Origin: a virus
Length of the DNA stretch: 36,857 bases
IMG/VR virus record: IMGVR_UViG_3300031772_000127
Coordinates: 1-36,857 of that record
Direction: 5' to 3' (one strand)
Shown here: positions 8,242 through 16,698 of the stretch, in pieces
Layout of the letters: each line of letters opens with the position of its first letter
Numbering within the stretch: the stretch's first letter is position 1
The notes under the pieces: generated by a model
What the model was told of the DNA's origin: nothing
What the model saw: the letters and a program-made list of their open reading frames with translations, nothing else
Databases searched by the model: none
Position numbers and translations under genes: made by a program

Positions 8242-9528
8242 TTACTCCCTCTTGATCGCGAAGTAGCTGTAGAAGTCCGTGCGACTCCCCTGTTGGAAGC
8301 AGAGATAGACATCCGACCCGATCGTGATCGTATCCTCGGAAACGATATTCGCCGTGGGAGCGCACGCGCTGATCCAGTGGACATTGTCCAGCTCCGCGAG
8401 GACAGCGAGCGGGGTGTTCATGGCGATGAAATTTGGGAACGGCACGACCTTATTTCCGCCGGAGTCTGGCGTCGGGTAGAGTTTATAAGCCGGCGCCGTG
8501 CCGGCCGCTCCCACCGGGGCGTATTTGTCGAAGGCGATGTTGTTCGCCACGCAGCAATCCTCTGCGGGGAAGGACACGTAGTCGAGCATCCCCACCGGCC
8601 AGACGTTCACGACCTTGACCGCAGAACGGTTCGCGCCGGACATCTTCGTGTTCACGACGCTACGCCAGATTCCGCCAGAGTCGCGAATGTAGGCGACCCC
8701 ATCGTCGTTGTTGGTGATGTTCACCGGGTCAACAAGGCCAGAGATCCCCTGAGTCGCCGTCGAATAGAGAGTGTTCCATGTCCCGCAGCAACCGAAAACG
8801 GCGATCGGATACGGATATTCCGAAGCGGTCCCGAAAGGATTGGCAAGACCGAGGTACATGTTCGTATACACGGTCCCGACCTTGAACACACAGATGATCC
8901 TTCGGTTCGTGACGAAGAACCAGTAGGTGATCGCGGCATTCCGGAGGGGGACGTACGCCCCACGCTGCGCGAGGTCGTAGCGCCCGGGGGAGATTCCGGG
9001 CTGGGCGGCCCAGGCAGATCCGCCGGCATATCCGGTGAGCCCCACCAACTCCCAGTTGTAGGCGCCGGATCCGGCCGCGTCGTTGAAACTCCGGATCCCG
9101 ACGTAGATCGAGTAAGCCCCGCCTCCGTCTCCCAGGAGGATCACTTCCTTGTCGGATCCGGAATAGACCGTGTTCCGCTGTTGCGTCCACCCCAGGGCGC
9201 CGGCCCACGTCACGGTGAGGGTGCAGGCGTTGTCCCCCGCACCGTTGGTCGTCGTCGCCACGTTGTTCGCCGGCTCGGAGCCGTTGCAGTAGAGGCCAGT
9301 GACGAGAGGCGTCACGGTCAACACTCCTCCGCCCCCGTCGACGGTCGCGACGGTGAACGTGGCGGCGGTCTCAGGAGTCCCGCCGACGACGGTCAGGATG
9401 TCTCCCGGAGAATTGTTCGCACCCGGCACGGCAACCACGGCCGATACCGTCTCCTTCGCGAGGGCAAAGGAGACGAGGATGTTGAGTGCGTCGATGTAGG
9501 AGGTAGCTGCGCCTGTCTTGAAAGCCAT
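8242..9528 (-). CDS. Virion tail protein with repeat of the neighbouring module
   Basis: A 428-residue protein directly downstream of the tape measure. Its N-terminal ~100 residues (glycine/threonine-rich, TVGG...VATVDGGGGVLTVTPL) look like a beta-sandwich appendage domain common in phage structural proteins. The central part (ITYWFFVTNRRIICVFKVG, YLGLANPFG) matches the module in the gene at 7247-8239. ATG 9528 lies behind AGGATAG. A tail-tip or fibre-attachment role is inferred from position; no enzymatic motif is seen. Confidence 0.6.
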   Translation of the reverse strand: MAFKTGAATSYIDALNILVSFALAKETVSAVVAVPGANNSPGDILTVVGGTPETAATFTVATVDGGGGVLTVTPLVTGLYCNGSEPANNVATTTNGAGDNACTLTVTWAGALGWTQQRNTVYSGSDKEVILLGDGGGAYSIYVGIRSFNDAAGSGAYNWELVGLTGYAGGSAWAAQPGISPGRYDLAQRGAYVPLRNAAITYWFFVTNRRIICVFKVGTVYTNMYLGLANPFGTASEYPYPIAVFGCCGTWNTLYSTATQGISGLVDPVNITNNDDGVAYIRDSGGIWRSVVNTKMSGANRSAVKVVNVWPVGMLDYVSFPAEDCCVANNIAFDKYAPVGAAGTAPAYKLYPTPDSGGNKVVPFPNFIAMNTPLAVLAELDNVHWISACAPTANIVSEDTITIGSDVYLCFQQGSRTDFYSYFAIKRE

Positions 9529-9543
9529 GGATCTATCCTACTA

Positions 9544-12027
9544 CTACGAGAGGATTTTCTTGATCGTCTCGCGGTTGCTGGAAATCGCGTTGATGAGCGT
9601 CTTATGACCGGACTGGGAATTCATAACCCCGGTGATGTCGTCCGGGTTCAGGACCACGTTGATGTGGTTCTGGACCACGGGCGACGGCCCGCCCAGCCCG
9701 CCGTTCGGCATGATCTGGCCGTTGCCAGGCGGGACGAAGATCTCTGGCCCCGTCTCGCCCACGAGGATCGGCCGGCCGCCGAAGACCGATCCACCGCCAG
9801 CGAAGCTGCCGACGGTGCCCATCATCCCGCCGCCGCCCTCCAGGCTGGAAATCCCTGCGGATCCGCCCTCGGCTCCGATTCCACCTCCGCCGCCGAACGA
9901 TCCGGCGATACCCATGACCGCCTTCATGATCAGCATCTCGATGACCATCTTCAGGATGTCCTTCGCGATAGCGGCGAAGAGGTCCGAGAACGCCTTACGG
10001 AGTTCCTGGACGCTGGCGAATCCCGACATGGCGAAATCGGCGAGAGCACCGGAGGCGCTGTCGATCGACTTGATGAGCGTGTCCCCGAGCTGTCCCGACA
10101 TCTGCCCGATGCTCAGGTCCATCTTCTGGAACTTGGCCCAAACCACATCGAGCGGACGGGCATACTCCTGGGTCTTCAGGATCGAATCCGCCAGCGCCTG
10201 GTTGTATTCGCGCTGGCTGATTACCTTGTCTCGAAGAAGTTCACCGAGAGCCGTCTGTGTGTTCTTGTAGTCCTCGTCCACTCCCTTGATGCTTTGGAGA
10301 GCCGCGGCCTTCTCGCGAAGGAGATCGATCTCCTTAATCTGGTCACCCATCTTGGAGATCAGAGCATGGTCTTCGTCAGTCAATCCCTTAATCGTCTTCG
10401 GTTCCAGGGAATCGACGAACTTGAGTTTCTCTTCGAGAGCCTTCCGCTCGATCCCATAGGACGCCGCAAGCTCCTGCTCCATCTTCAGCTCTTTGTCGAC
10501 GTCCATGAGATGCTTGTTCCCCTTCAACTGGGAGTCATGGACCGACTCGGGAGCCGCGGCAAGAACACCTCCTCCGGTCTTTCCCAAAACCCGGGCCTTT
10601 ACCGTATCAAGCCAGGCGAGAGTCTTGGCGACCATGCCGTTCGTATACTGGTCCCAGGTGTCCGAGAACGCCTTGGCGGCTGCGCCTGCCGCCCCAACTG
10701 CCGCTCCTGCATAGGGGTTCTCCAGGTCGTTCAGATGTGGAAAGGCGACACGTCCCATATTGGGAGATTCTTTACCCACCATCCTTGCCCAGTATGCCGC
10801 CTTGACCTCCAACGCTTCCAGAAGGGCGTTCATATCCATCTGGAAGTTCTCCATCAAGGAGTTGAGGCTGTGGAAGATGCCATTGACGGCCGAGATGACA
10901 ATATCGCCAACGACGTTCGGCATGTTCTTGGCAAGTACCACTACCCCGTCGATGAGTCCGTGGAACAGTCCAGCCATGCTCCCCGACGCCTGCGCAAGAA
11001 ATAGGATCACCGGGCGAAGGGCGTTTACAACACCGTCCCAGTGCTGAATCAATTCGAGTACGAGCGCAATTACAGCACCGATCCCGATGGCAATCGCTCC
11101 GAACGGGGTGACGGCAATGCCTGCCCAGAGGGCATGGATCGCGATGATAAGTGCGGGGACAACCACGGCCGCCAGGATACTGAGATGGTTAGACAGGAAC
11201 CCCATCGTGGCGATAAGCAGATTGGCGGCGCCTGTGGCCTGAGTGAATGCCCCGACTCCGGTGATGAGGTGGTTGGAGATTTTGGTCCATGCCTGCCCGA
11301 TAGTGGAGGACATGCTGTTGAACTGATCGTCGATCGCTTTTCCGGACACTGTGAACATGGTGACCATGTCCTCGGCGGTCACCTGCCCGGAGGCCACCAT
11401 TTTCTGGATGGCATTCGTGCTCACCCCAAAATGTGCCGCCATCACGTCCACCAAACTCGGGATATCCTTGAGAATGATTCTCAGATCATTCCCCATCGCT
11501 GCGCCCTGGGTCAACGCACGCACCAGGGCACGCACTCCTCCGGTTGCCCCGTCAGACGCCCCCTTGTTGATGATCTGCAGTTCGTTCATCCTGCGGGTAA
11601 TGTCCAGGACGGACTGCTGGGAGATCCCAAGCTCCTTGCTCGCACGGGAAAGCCGGCTATAGACATCGGCCGTGTCCTCCACGGAGGATCTGGTCTCGTC
11701 CGCTACGGCCACAATTCCCTTCTGGACGGCGGCCAGCATCTCAGTGCCCTTCACGACAACTGCAATGCGGTTCTGCAGATTGATATACGCATCAGCATAC
11801 TCAAGCACCTTGCTGACGCTGATCACCGCTCCGAGTGCGGCGATGGCCTTCTGGAGCATGTTGAATCCCGCGACGGCACCCTGGGCGGACTTGTTGGACT
11901 CATCCATGCCCTGCTTGACCTTCTTCGCCGCGGCATCCCCGGTGGTGCCGAGGTCCTGCAGGGATCTTTGCACTGTGCGAGTAGTGCCCCCATCCGAAAC
12001 TTCGAGAATTAAGCGTTCCGTTGCCAC
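9544..12027 (-). CDS. Tail tape measure protein
   Basis: An 827-residue protein lying directly after the tail chaperone pair and a gp10-like gene, as expected for the tape measure. It has long alpha-helical stretches and a strongly hydrophobic segment near residues 285-330 (LAAVVVPALIIAIHALW). A glycine-rich linker (GSFGGGGGIGAEGG) precedes the typical C-terminal motif GGRPILVGETGPEIFVPP, which is characteristic of lambda-type tape measures. It sets tail length and is ejected with the DNA. It starts at GTG 12027, one base after the upstream TAA, behind GGGAG. At about 1.5 angstrom per residue, the length suggests a tail of roughly 120 nm. Confidence 0.93.
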   Translation of the reverse strand: MATERLILEVSDGGTTRTVQRSLQDLGTTGDAAAKKVKQGMDESNKSAQGAVAGFNMLQKAIAALGAVISVSKVLEYADAYINLQNRIAVVVKGTEMLAAVQKGIVAVADETRSSVEDTADVYSRLSRASKELGISQQSVLDITRRMNELQIINKGASDGATGGVRALVRALTQGAAMGNDLRIILKDIPSLVDVMAAHFGVSTNAIQKMVASGQVTAEDMVTMFTVSGKAIDDQFNSMSSTIGQAWTKISNHLITGVGAFTQATGAANLLIATMGFLSNHLSILAAVVVPALIIAIHALWAGIAVTPFGAIAIGIGAVIALVLELIQHWDGVVNALRPVILFLAQASGSMAGLFHGLIDGVVVLAKNMPNVVGDIVISAVNGIFHSLNSLMENFQMDMNALLEALEVKAAYWARMVGKESPNMGRVAFPHLNDLENPYAGAAVGAAGAAAKAFSDTWDQYTNGMVAKTLAWLDTVKARVLGKTGGGVLAAAPESVHDSQLKGNKHLMDVDKELKMEQELAASYGIERKALEEKLKFVDSLEPKTIKGLTDEDHALISKMGDQIKEIDLLREKAAALQSIKGVDEDYKNTQTALGELLRDKVISQREYNQALADSILKTQEYARPLDVVWAKFQKMDLSIGQMSGQLGDTLIKSIDSASGALADFAMSGFASVQELRKAFSDLFAAIAKDILKMVIEMLIMKAVMGIAGSFGGGGGIGAEGGSAGISSLEGGGGMMGTVGSFAGGGSVFGGRPILVGETGPEIFVPPGNGQIMPNGGLGGPSPVVQNHINVVLNPDDITGVMNSQSGHKTLINAISSNRETIKKILS

Positions 12028-12028
12028 G

Positions 12029-12460
12029 TTACTTACTCCCCGTCGCGAAGGCCGCGCCGATCAGTGAATTCAAAGCAGCCGCCCTGACGGCTGCTGCCGC
12101 TGCCGCGACGGCCTGTGTCGCCATGCCGGCCGGCGCCTGCCGAGACGATCCGTGCTCCAAGGGCATGATGTAGACGACATTGTTCGTGTTGAAGATCGGA
12201 CCGTCGTCGAGACTGTAGTCCTTGAGGACCGCCGCGCCCTGCTCCAGGGCCGCCGATCCTTCCGTATCGATATTGGCGCTCCCGTAATTGGCAGGTTCGC
12301 CCTTGGTCACGATCCAGTTGGATCTGGCGCGGCCCGTGTCGACGGGAGTCCGGCGGACGACCTCGCGGTCGGCTACGAGCGCGGCGGTCCGGAGGAGTTT
12401 CTCAACTGCCTTTACCAGACCACGGCCCCGCAGGTTTAGTCTCACCGCCAGATCGGTCAT
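12029..12460 (-). CDS. HK97 gp10-like tail component
   Basis: The 143-residue product has the gp10 signature: RRTPVDTGRARSNWIV near residue 40 and an NNVVYIMPLEHGSSRQAPAGM block near residue 100. HK97 gp10-like proteins act at the head-tail or tail completion stage. Here the gene lies between the tail chaperones and the tape measure rather than in the connector block, a position also seen in some siphoviruses. The ATG at 12460 overlaps the last 59 bases of the frameshifted chaperone reading, in a different frame. Confidence 0.8.
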   Translation of the reverse strand: MTDLAVRLNLRGRGLVKAVEKLLRTAALVADREVVRRTPVDTGRARSNWIVTKGEPANYGSANIDTEGSAALEQGAAVLKDYSLDDGPIFNTNNVVYIMPLEHGSSRQAPAGMATQAVAAAAAAVRAAALNSLIGAAFATGSK

Positions 12461-13183
12461 GCTTTGCCCCGTACCATTTCAGGAACGCCGTATCCAATTC
12501 CCCCACGAAGTAGACGAGACGCTCCAGTTGCTCCTCATCGAACTCGTTGACTTCGGCGTAAGCAACCACCGCAGTCCATGGTACCGGGTAGCCGCCGCCA
12601 AATCCGGCCGGGCGGCATGTGCTGAGGTGGCCGTAGGCCACCCAGTACAACGACAATTCCGGAGGCAACTCCGGCATGTTCGCTATCGCTGCCGGGAGTG
12701 GACGTTTGTCCCGGCAGCATTCATCGATGATCTTCTGCGCGGTCTTGCCCTGCTCCAGATGCCAGAGCAGGACGTCGATCAGTTTTTTGCGTCAGCCTCG
12801 TCGATGTTCACCCGGAAGAAGGCGGCGTTGTCCGCCTGTGCCTGGACGTCCGCGAAGAGGTCAGGAAGGTCGAGGAAGAGCTTGAGGCAGTTCTCCTTCG
12901 AGAACAGGATCTCCTCGCCGTTAGGACCCTTCACGCCCTCCCACCCGAGGACGACGGTGTTGGCGTAGACCTCGGCCATGATCTGACGACTCTCGTCGAT
13001 GGAGAGGCGGCCGGTCTGGATCTGGAAGCGGTGGGTGCGGCTCAGGCGCTCGATGGCCTTGATGTAGTCCTTGTTGGCGCCGCCGGCCCGGCGGATGCGG
13101 ATCTTGCACCCGTCTCCGTAGTCGAGGAAGATTCCCTGGGTCTCGATCGACGGATCCGTGGCGAACTTCGAGTAAAGGCTCAT
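12402..13183 (-). CDS. Tail assembly chaperone, -1 frameshift fusion product (gpGT-like)
   Basis: Translation from 13183 with a -1 slip at the heptamer A AAA AAC (12782-12788) avoids the TGA at 12779-12781 and continues through KKLIDVLLWHLEQGKTAQKI to a stop at 12402. The fusion is about 260 residues. The downstream part contains LPPELSLYWVAYGHLSTCRP and FDEEQLERLVYFVGELD, like the second half of many siphovirus chaperone pairs. The downstream frame is open across the whole join, so the fusion is continuous. In lambda, gpG and gpGT help the tape measure recruit tube subunits. An internal ATG at 12677 exists but has no obvious Shine-Dalgarno. Confidence 0.88.
12779..13183 (-). CDS. Tail assembly chaperone, short form (gpG-like)
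   Basis: A 134-residue protein between the tail tube and tape-measure genes, with acidic, helical composition (GWEGVKGPNGEEILFSKEN, LFLDLPDLFADVQAQADN). It ends DAKN-stop where the mRNA reads GCA AAA AAC TGA. That slippery sequence at the stop is the feature that identifies it as the zero-frame member of a gpG/gpGT pair. It is non-structural and acts during tail assembly. A hairpin precedes the gene, so its level relative to the tube protein may be set there. ATG is at 13183. Confidence 0.85.
   Translation of the reverse strand: MSLYSKFATDPSIETQGIFLDYGDGCKIRIRRAGGANKDYIKAIERLSRTHRFQIQTGRLSIDESRQIMAEVYANTVVLGWEGVKGPNGEEILFSKENCLKLFLDLPDLFADVQAQADNAAFFRVNIDEADAKN
12782..12788 (-). promoter_or_regulatory. 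Programmed -1 ribosomal frameshift site A AAA AAC
   Basis: On the minus strand the zero frame reads GCA AAA AAC TGA. The heptamer fits X XXY YYZ, allowing both tRNAs to re-pair one base back (AAA AAA). The -1 frame is then open for 126 codons to 12402. Confidence 0.85.
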
Positions 13184-13213
13184 AGAGGGGTTCTCCCGAG
13201 GGGGTCAAGGAAG

Positions 13214-13247
13214 GGGACCCGGAACTCCCCTCTTAGTCCCGGGTCCC
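13214..13247 (-). terminator. Intercistronic hairpin after the tail-tube gene
   Basis: The arms GGGACCCGG (13214-13222) and CCGGGTCCC (13239-13247) can form a 9-bp G+C-rich stem with a 16-base loop, in the 78-base gap between the tube and chaperone genes. On the minus strand it is followed by CCTTCCTTG, a poor U-run, so it is more likely an attenuator or RNA-processing/stability element than a full terminator. That fits the need for much more tube protein than chaperone. Confidence 0.55.
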
Positions 13248-13261
13248 GCAGGAAAGAGCTA

Positions 13262-14779
13262 TCAGCAAGCAACAGTCGGCAGGTAGTCGAAGAATACCAT
13301 CAGGAGCGTGTGGTCCTGAGTCGCCAGCGCCTTCGCACCCGAAGCCGCATCCAGGGTCAGCGGCAGGGTGATCGGCTTGTCGATATCGACCTTCGGACGA
13401 CCATCTCCCAGGCAGATCATCGGGATGTCGATCGCGATCCCGTGGTTCGCCTTGGCGAGCATGAAGTCGAGCGTGATGTCACTGTTGCCCCAGACCGCGG
13501 CGACGGCCGCAATGTCGGCGAAGTAGGCCGTCACCGAACCGGCCACGTCGAACGTTCCCGCAGAGCAGTCGAACGCGCCGAGCGTCCCGACGGCCTTGTT
13601 CGGAACGATGTTGTTCTTCAGAGTGATCTTCATGTCCGTGAGGAAGGCGAAGAGCGCCGTCGCCGACCCGCAGACGGACATTTTGATCCGGCTGAAGTCC
13701 GAGGACGTGTTGAAGGCGTCACTGTCAGCGAGCGTCGGGCGGGTGGCGGTCTTCGGGCCAGCCGATCCGAGAACCTGCTCAACACCGATCCCGACGAAGG
13801 ACATGTCGAGGGTCACCTTGTCAGCCGACGGGATGTTGAGCGTCATCTCGTTCGGAATGGCCCCGATGAGGTACTCCGCCTGGATGTCGCCCGGCGCGCT
13901 GGTATCCGGCGCCCCCAATTGGCGCTCGAGCTGGTAGCTGCGCCGAACGATCGACGTGCCGGACTCGTTCTTCAGGACGCGGCCAAGATAGATGCGGATC
14001 GTCTTGACTCCGCCATTGTCGATCAGCATGACGCCCTGCGTCTTGTCGAACTCCATGGCATGAATGACAACGGACCGGACGCGGGCATATCCATTGTTTC
14101 CAGCCACTGCGAAATTTTCCAGAGCCGCATCACCACCGATATAGACCCACTCTCCCGGAATCACGCCCAATTGAGTCAGGTCCTTGGCAATGGTCACCAG
14201 TTTCGGATAGGTACCAGAGACGTCAACCGAACAATCACCGGCCGCGAACTCGTGCCCGACACGAGAAATGGTTCCAGTCTGGACCGCGGCCTTAGTAAGG
14301 GCAGTCGTCACAATGACTGACGCCGCGCCGCTGGACACCACGACTTTGAGGCCGTTGTTGCCGGCGTCAGAGAACCCCTTGGCCCAAAGAAGATCTTTGG
14401 CATAGAAGGCAGTACCTCCGGCGGCCGGCTCGTAGTCCTCGTCCCCGCCGGCCTGCTTCACGCTGGCGATGGCCAACTCGGCCTTCCGCCGCATATCTGC
14501 GAAGAAGAATCCCTGGAGCAGTTCCTGGACGTTGTCCTGGGTCAGGTCGATTCCGAACCCGCCAGAGGCGTCGAGGTCAACGGTGGTGCCCTTCTTCTTC
14601 TGCCGAGACAGGTTGATCGGACGCCGAGCGACGGTCTTGATTGATCCGCCGAAGTCCGCGAAGCCGTTCGGGTCAAGAGAATAGAAGAACGGACCTCCAG
14701 GGAGGACCCCGATGCTCGTCTCCTCCGCCCACGCGAGTCCGACCGAGTTGCTGTCCTGTTTCAACGCTGGCGTAACCAT
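13262..14779 (-). CDS. Major tail tube protein
   Basis: A 505-residue protein immediately upstream of the tail chaperone pair and downstream of two tail-terminator-like genes, the usual place for the tube protein. It starts EETSIGVLPG...FYSLDPNGFADFGG, similar to the N-termini of large siphovirus tube proteins, followed by beta-rich sequence with an inserted region. The family usually forms stacked hexameric rings. At 505 residues it is larger than lambda gpV, suggesting an additional surface domain. ATG 14779 follows AAGGAG. Identification rests on position and general character. Confidence 0.75.
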   Translation of the reverse strand: MVTPALKQDSNSVGLAWAEETSIGVLPGGPFFYSLDPNGFADFGGSIKTVARRPINLSRQKKKGTTVDLDASGGFGIDLTQDNVQELLQGFFFADMRRKAELAIASVKQAGGDEDYEPAAGGTAFYAKDLLWAKGFSDAGNNGLKVVVSSGAASVIVTTALTKAAVQTGTISRVGHEFAAGDCSVDVSGTYPKLVTIAKDLTQLGVIPGEWVYIGGDAALENFAVAGNNGYARVRSVVIHAMEFDKTQGVMLIDNGGVKTIRIYLGRVLKNESGTSIVRRSYQLERQLGAPDTSAPGDIQAEYLIGAIPNEMTLNIPSADKVTLDMSFVGIGVEQVLGSAGPKTATRPTLADSDAFNTSSDFSRIKMSVCGSATALFAFLTDMKITLKNNIVPNKAVGTLGAFDCSAGTFDVAGSVTAYFADIAAVAAVWGNSDITLDFMLAKANHGIAIDIPMICLGDGRPKVDIDKPITLPLTLDAASGAKALATQDHTLLMVFFDYLPTVAC

Positions 14780-14791
14780 CGAACTATCTCC

Positions 14792-15217
14792 TTAAACCAA
14801 CTCGTCGTACTCGAAATCAGCCACGACGTCCCACTGAAACCAAGGACCATCGAGTCCTACCTCGATAGCCCGCACATTTCGGAACCGAACTCCGCCGGGA
14901 GTCACTTGCCCCTGGAAGGACTGCTTTGCCACGTCAACGAGCAGTGCCCCGAACGTCTGGGTAGTCGGCACTCGTATCGACAGTTCAACCTTACCACTTC
15001 GTTTGAAGAGGCGTATCCCCGTGTCGTTCGCCAGGGAGATCTGCGAAGCATCGTCGAGACGGGACCGGGCCTCCACCCACGTCACGGCCGGAAGCGGGCG
15101 CGTGATGCTCCGTTCACCATCGTACCGAACCGGCGGGACGGTTCCTCCGGTGATCGACGGCGTGTACGTGTCCCAGGCCGTCTTGAATCCGGCGTAGACC
15201 TCAGTCAGCAAGATCAT
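14792..15217 (-). CDS. Tail terminator-like protein, copy 2 of a tandem pair
   Basis: A 141-residue protein starting at ATG 15217 behind GGGAGGA; the start overlaps the upstream stop (ATGA). Its C-terminal region QSFQGQVTPGGVRFRNVRAI and GLDGPWFQWDVVADFEYDE matches the upstream gene (DAFEGQCTPGGVWFRDVKVV, GADDAWYHWNVLAEFRWEE). Proteins of this size and place, just before the tube gene, are tail terminators (lambda gpU-like / DUF4128). That two sit side by side suggests a duplication with divided roles. Confidence 0.6.
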   Translation of the reverse strand: MILLTEVYAGFKTAWDTYTPSITGGTVPPVRYDGERSITRPLPAVTWVEARSRLDDASQISLANDTGIRLFKRSGKVELSIRVPTTQTFGALLVDVAKQSFQGQVTPGGVRFRNVRAIEVGLDGPWFQWDVVADFEYDELV

Positions 15218-15615
15218 GATTCCTCCCACCGGAATTCGGCGAGCACGTTCCAGTGGTACCAGGCATCGTCCGCTCCAACCTCGACAACCTTCACGTCCCG
15301 GAACCAGACACCTCCGGGGGTACACTGGCCCTCGAAGGCGTCCCTCGCGACCTCGGCTCGCGTCTGGCCGTCGTCCCGATCAATGCCGTAGACCGCGATC
15401 GTCACGATGCCCGTGTGCTCGAAGTGGGACGGTTGGAAGGTCACCCGTCGTCCGCTGACGTGGCGGATCACCACCTGCGCCCAAGGGTGCCCAGGGAGCG
15501 GCCTGGCGGGGTCCGGGAGGCCGTCGAAGTAAACCACGGGTGGAATTGCTTGCAGGGACCAGGCCGTGAAGAAGGCGGTCAGGACCTCGTCCTTGGCCTG
15601 GTCCAATGTCGTCAC
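15214..15615 (-). CDS. Tail terminator-like protein, copy 1 of a tandem pair
   Basis: A 133-residue protein: MTTLDQAKDEVLTAFFTAWS, then a beta-rich body with RRVTFQPSHFEHTGIVTIAV and the ending shared with its downstream neighbour. The ATGA overlaps on both sides show tight translational coupling. It probably joins the tail tube to the head connector or caps tube growth; which of the two copies is the true terminator cannot be told from sequence. Confidence 0.6.
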   Translation of the reverse strand: MTTLDQAKDEVLTAFFTAWSLQAIPPVVYFDGLPDPARPLPGHPWAQVVIRHVSGRRVTFQPSHFEHTGIVTIAVYGIDRDDGQTRAEVARDAFEGQCTPGGVWFRDVKVVEVGADDAWYHWNVLAEFRWEES

Positions 15616-15986
15616 GACCGCACCTTGACCTCATAGATGATCGCCTGACCAGACGGATCGAGCGGTCCGTTCTCAACGATCGCGTACCGGCGACCATCGG
15701 CCCGCACGAGGTGGTCGGTGGAAGGATCCGGAACCACTGTCGCCAGGTCCAGCGCCGCGAGCAGAGCGAAGACCTCGCCCTGCTTGACCAGCGACTCCCG
15801 CCGGAGGATCGACTCGTTGAGCCAGACTGCATGGACGAGGTAGGTGGTCACGACGGCCGTCCCGGGAATCCACGGCTTGGTGGGATCGCTCGGAGTCCCG
15901 TTCACCGTCCGGACGAGCGTGGATTCCTCTCCGAACTTCTCAAGGAGGCGGTGGGCCGTCGCGATGATCGCGGTATAGTCGGCCAC
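15612..15986 (-). CDS. Head-tail joining / head closure protein
   Basis: A 124-residue protein in the connector block between the DnaT-like adaptor and the tail terminators. Its N-terminus (DYTAIIATAHRLLEKFGEES) and following small beta-barrel-like body with a long central insertion resemble head-closure/stopper proteins that plug the connector. The assignment is from position and size. The stop overlaps the next start by ATGA. Confidence 0.6.
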   Translation of the reverse strand: MADYTAIIATAHRLLEKFGEESTLVRTVNGTPSDPTKPWIPGTAVVTTYLVHAVWLNESILRRESLVKQGEVFALLAALDLATVVPDPSTDHLVRADGRRYAIVENGPLDPSGQAIIYEVKVRS

Positions 15987-15987
15987 A

Positions 15988-16500
15988 TCAACTCCTTACG
16001 ATTTCGAACCCACCGACAACAGTGAGAGAACGGATCTTCGAATCGGCTTTCGGATATTTAGGAAATTTGAAAGCAGCTCCGGCGGCATATCCGGTCTCCT
16101 CTTGAATGGGACCCACCACGGTCCGTTTCGACAGGACCGCTCGCCCAGTGGCATCCAGAGTTGGAGCCGGATTCAACTCAGCAGTCAGAGCGAGATAGGC
16201 ATACTCACAGCATGCCTCCTTGACCTCATTCGGAATCCCACTCCGGAGAACGTCATCATCGTCGTAGGCATTGCCCCGAGGCCATTTGGTGAATTGCGTC
16301 AGGCTGGCCTGCGTGCCGATGAATTGGAAACGCCCGTCCATGTAATCCGTGGCCCGGACAAGGGCTCGTTCACAGAGATCATCGGCATATACCGAAACGT
16401 CCACGCCTCGATCGAGATGGTAATCACGGAGGTCATCAACATCGACGTAGGAATTGGCGCCGGCCACCGACCCCTGATCATCTTGAACCAGGAAGGACAT
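15988..16500 (-). CDS. Head-tail adaptor (DnaT-like family)
   Basis: A 170-residue protein with NSYVDVDDLRDYHLDRGVD near the N-terminus, then ERALVRATDYMDGRFQFIG and KEACCEYAYLAL. This arrangement (y.DvddL..Y...RG, Al.rAtdyiD, KeA..eyA) is that of phage proteins annotated DnaT-like ssDNA-binding, which occupy the head-tail adaptor position. An adaptor docking on the portal is the more likely role here. The fold is mostly alpha-helical. Confidence 0.75.
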   Translation of the reverse strand: MSFLVQDDQGSVAGANSYVDVDDLRDYHLDRGVDVSVYADDLCERALVRATDYMDGRFQFIGTQASLTQFTKWPRGNAYDDDDVLRSGIPNEVKEACCEYAYLALTAELNPAPTLDATGRAVLSKRTVVGPIQEETGYAAGAAFKFPKYPKADSKIRSLTVVGGFEIVRS

Positions 16501-16505
16501 GTCTT

Positions 16506-16697
16506 CTACCTCTTCGGAGCGTTCTTGTCAGTGCCCCCTGGCATCGTGACGCCGCGAGGACATGGGCGGGGGACCAGCATGTCACTCGCTCGCATCTGTT
16601 TTCCGGTAGGTCCCGGTCCGGTTGGGTCATTTGTCGCTTCGTAGACAGGGGTCCCCCGCCACGACTTCCCAACCGGACGGAACCTCACGCAGCCCAT
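16506..16697 (-). CDS. Small protein in connector block, unknown function
   Basis: A 63-residue basic protein starting MGCVRFRPVGKSWRGTPVYE. The ATG at 16697 overlaps the TAA of the previous gene (TAAAATG), supporting translation coupling; a longer upstream reading is arginine/serine-rich shadow. No domain is recognised. Proline and glycine are abundant (NDPTGPGPTGKQ). It lies between the capsid-adjacent proteins and the adaptor. Confidence 0.55.
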   Translation of the reverse strand: MGCVRFRPVGKSWRGTPVYEATNDPTGPGPTGKQMRASDMLVPRPCPRGVTMPGGTDKNAPKR

Positions 16698-16698
16698 T

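Noticed and set aside
9920-9940. TCATGA inside the tape-measure gene and several other coding sequences
   Set aside because: These lack the TGGTA half at five bases and are not between genes.
8191-11004. Long plus-strand reading (937 codons) opposite the tail genes
   Set aside because: It is arginine/histidine/aspartate-rich shadow composition, has no motif, and lies across well-supported minus-strand genes, including the tape measure.
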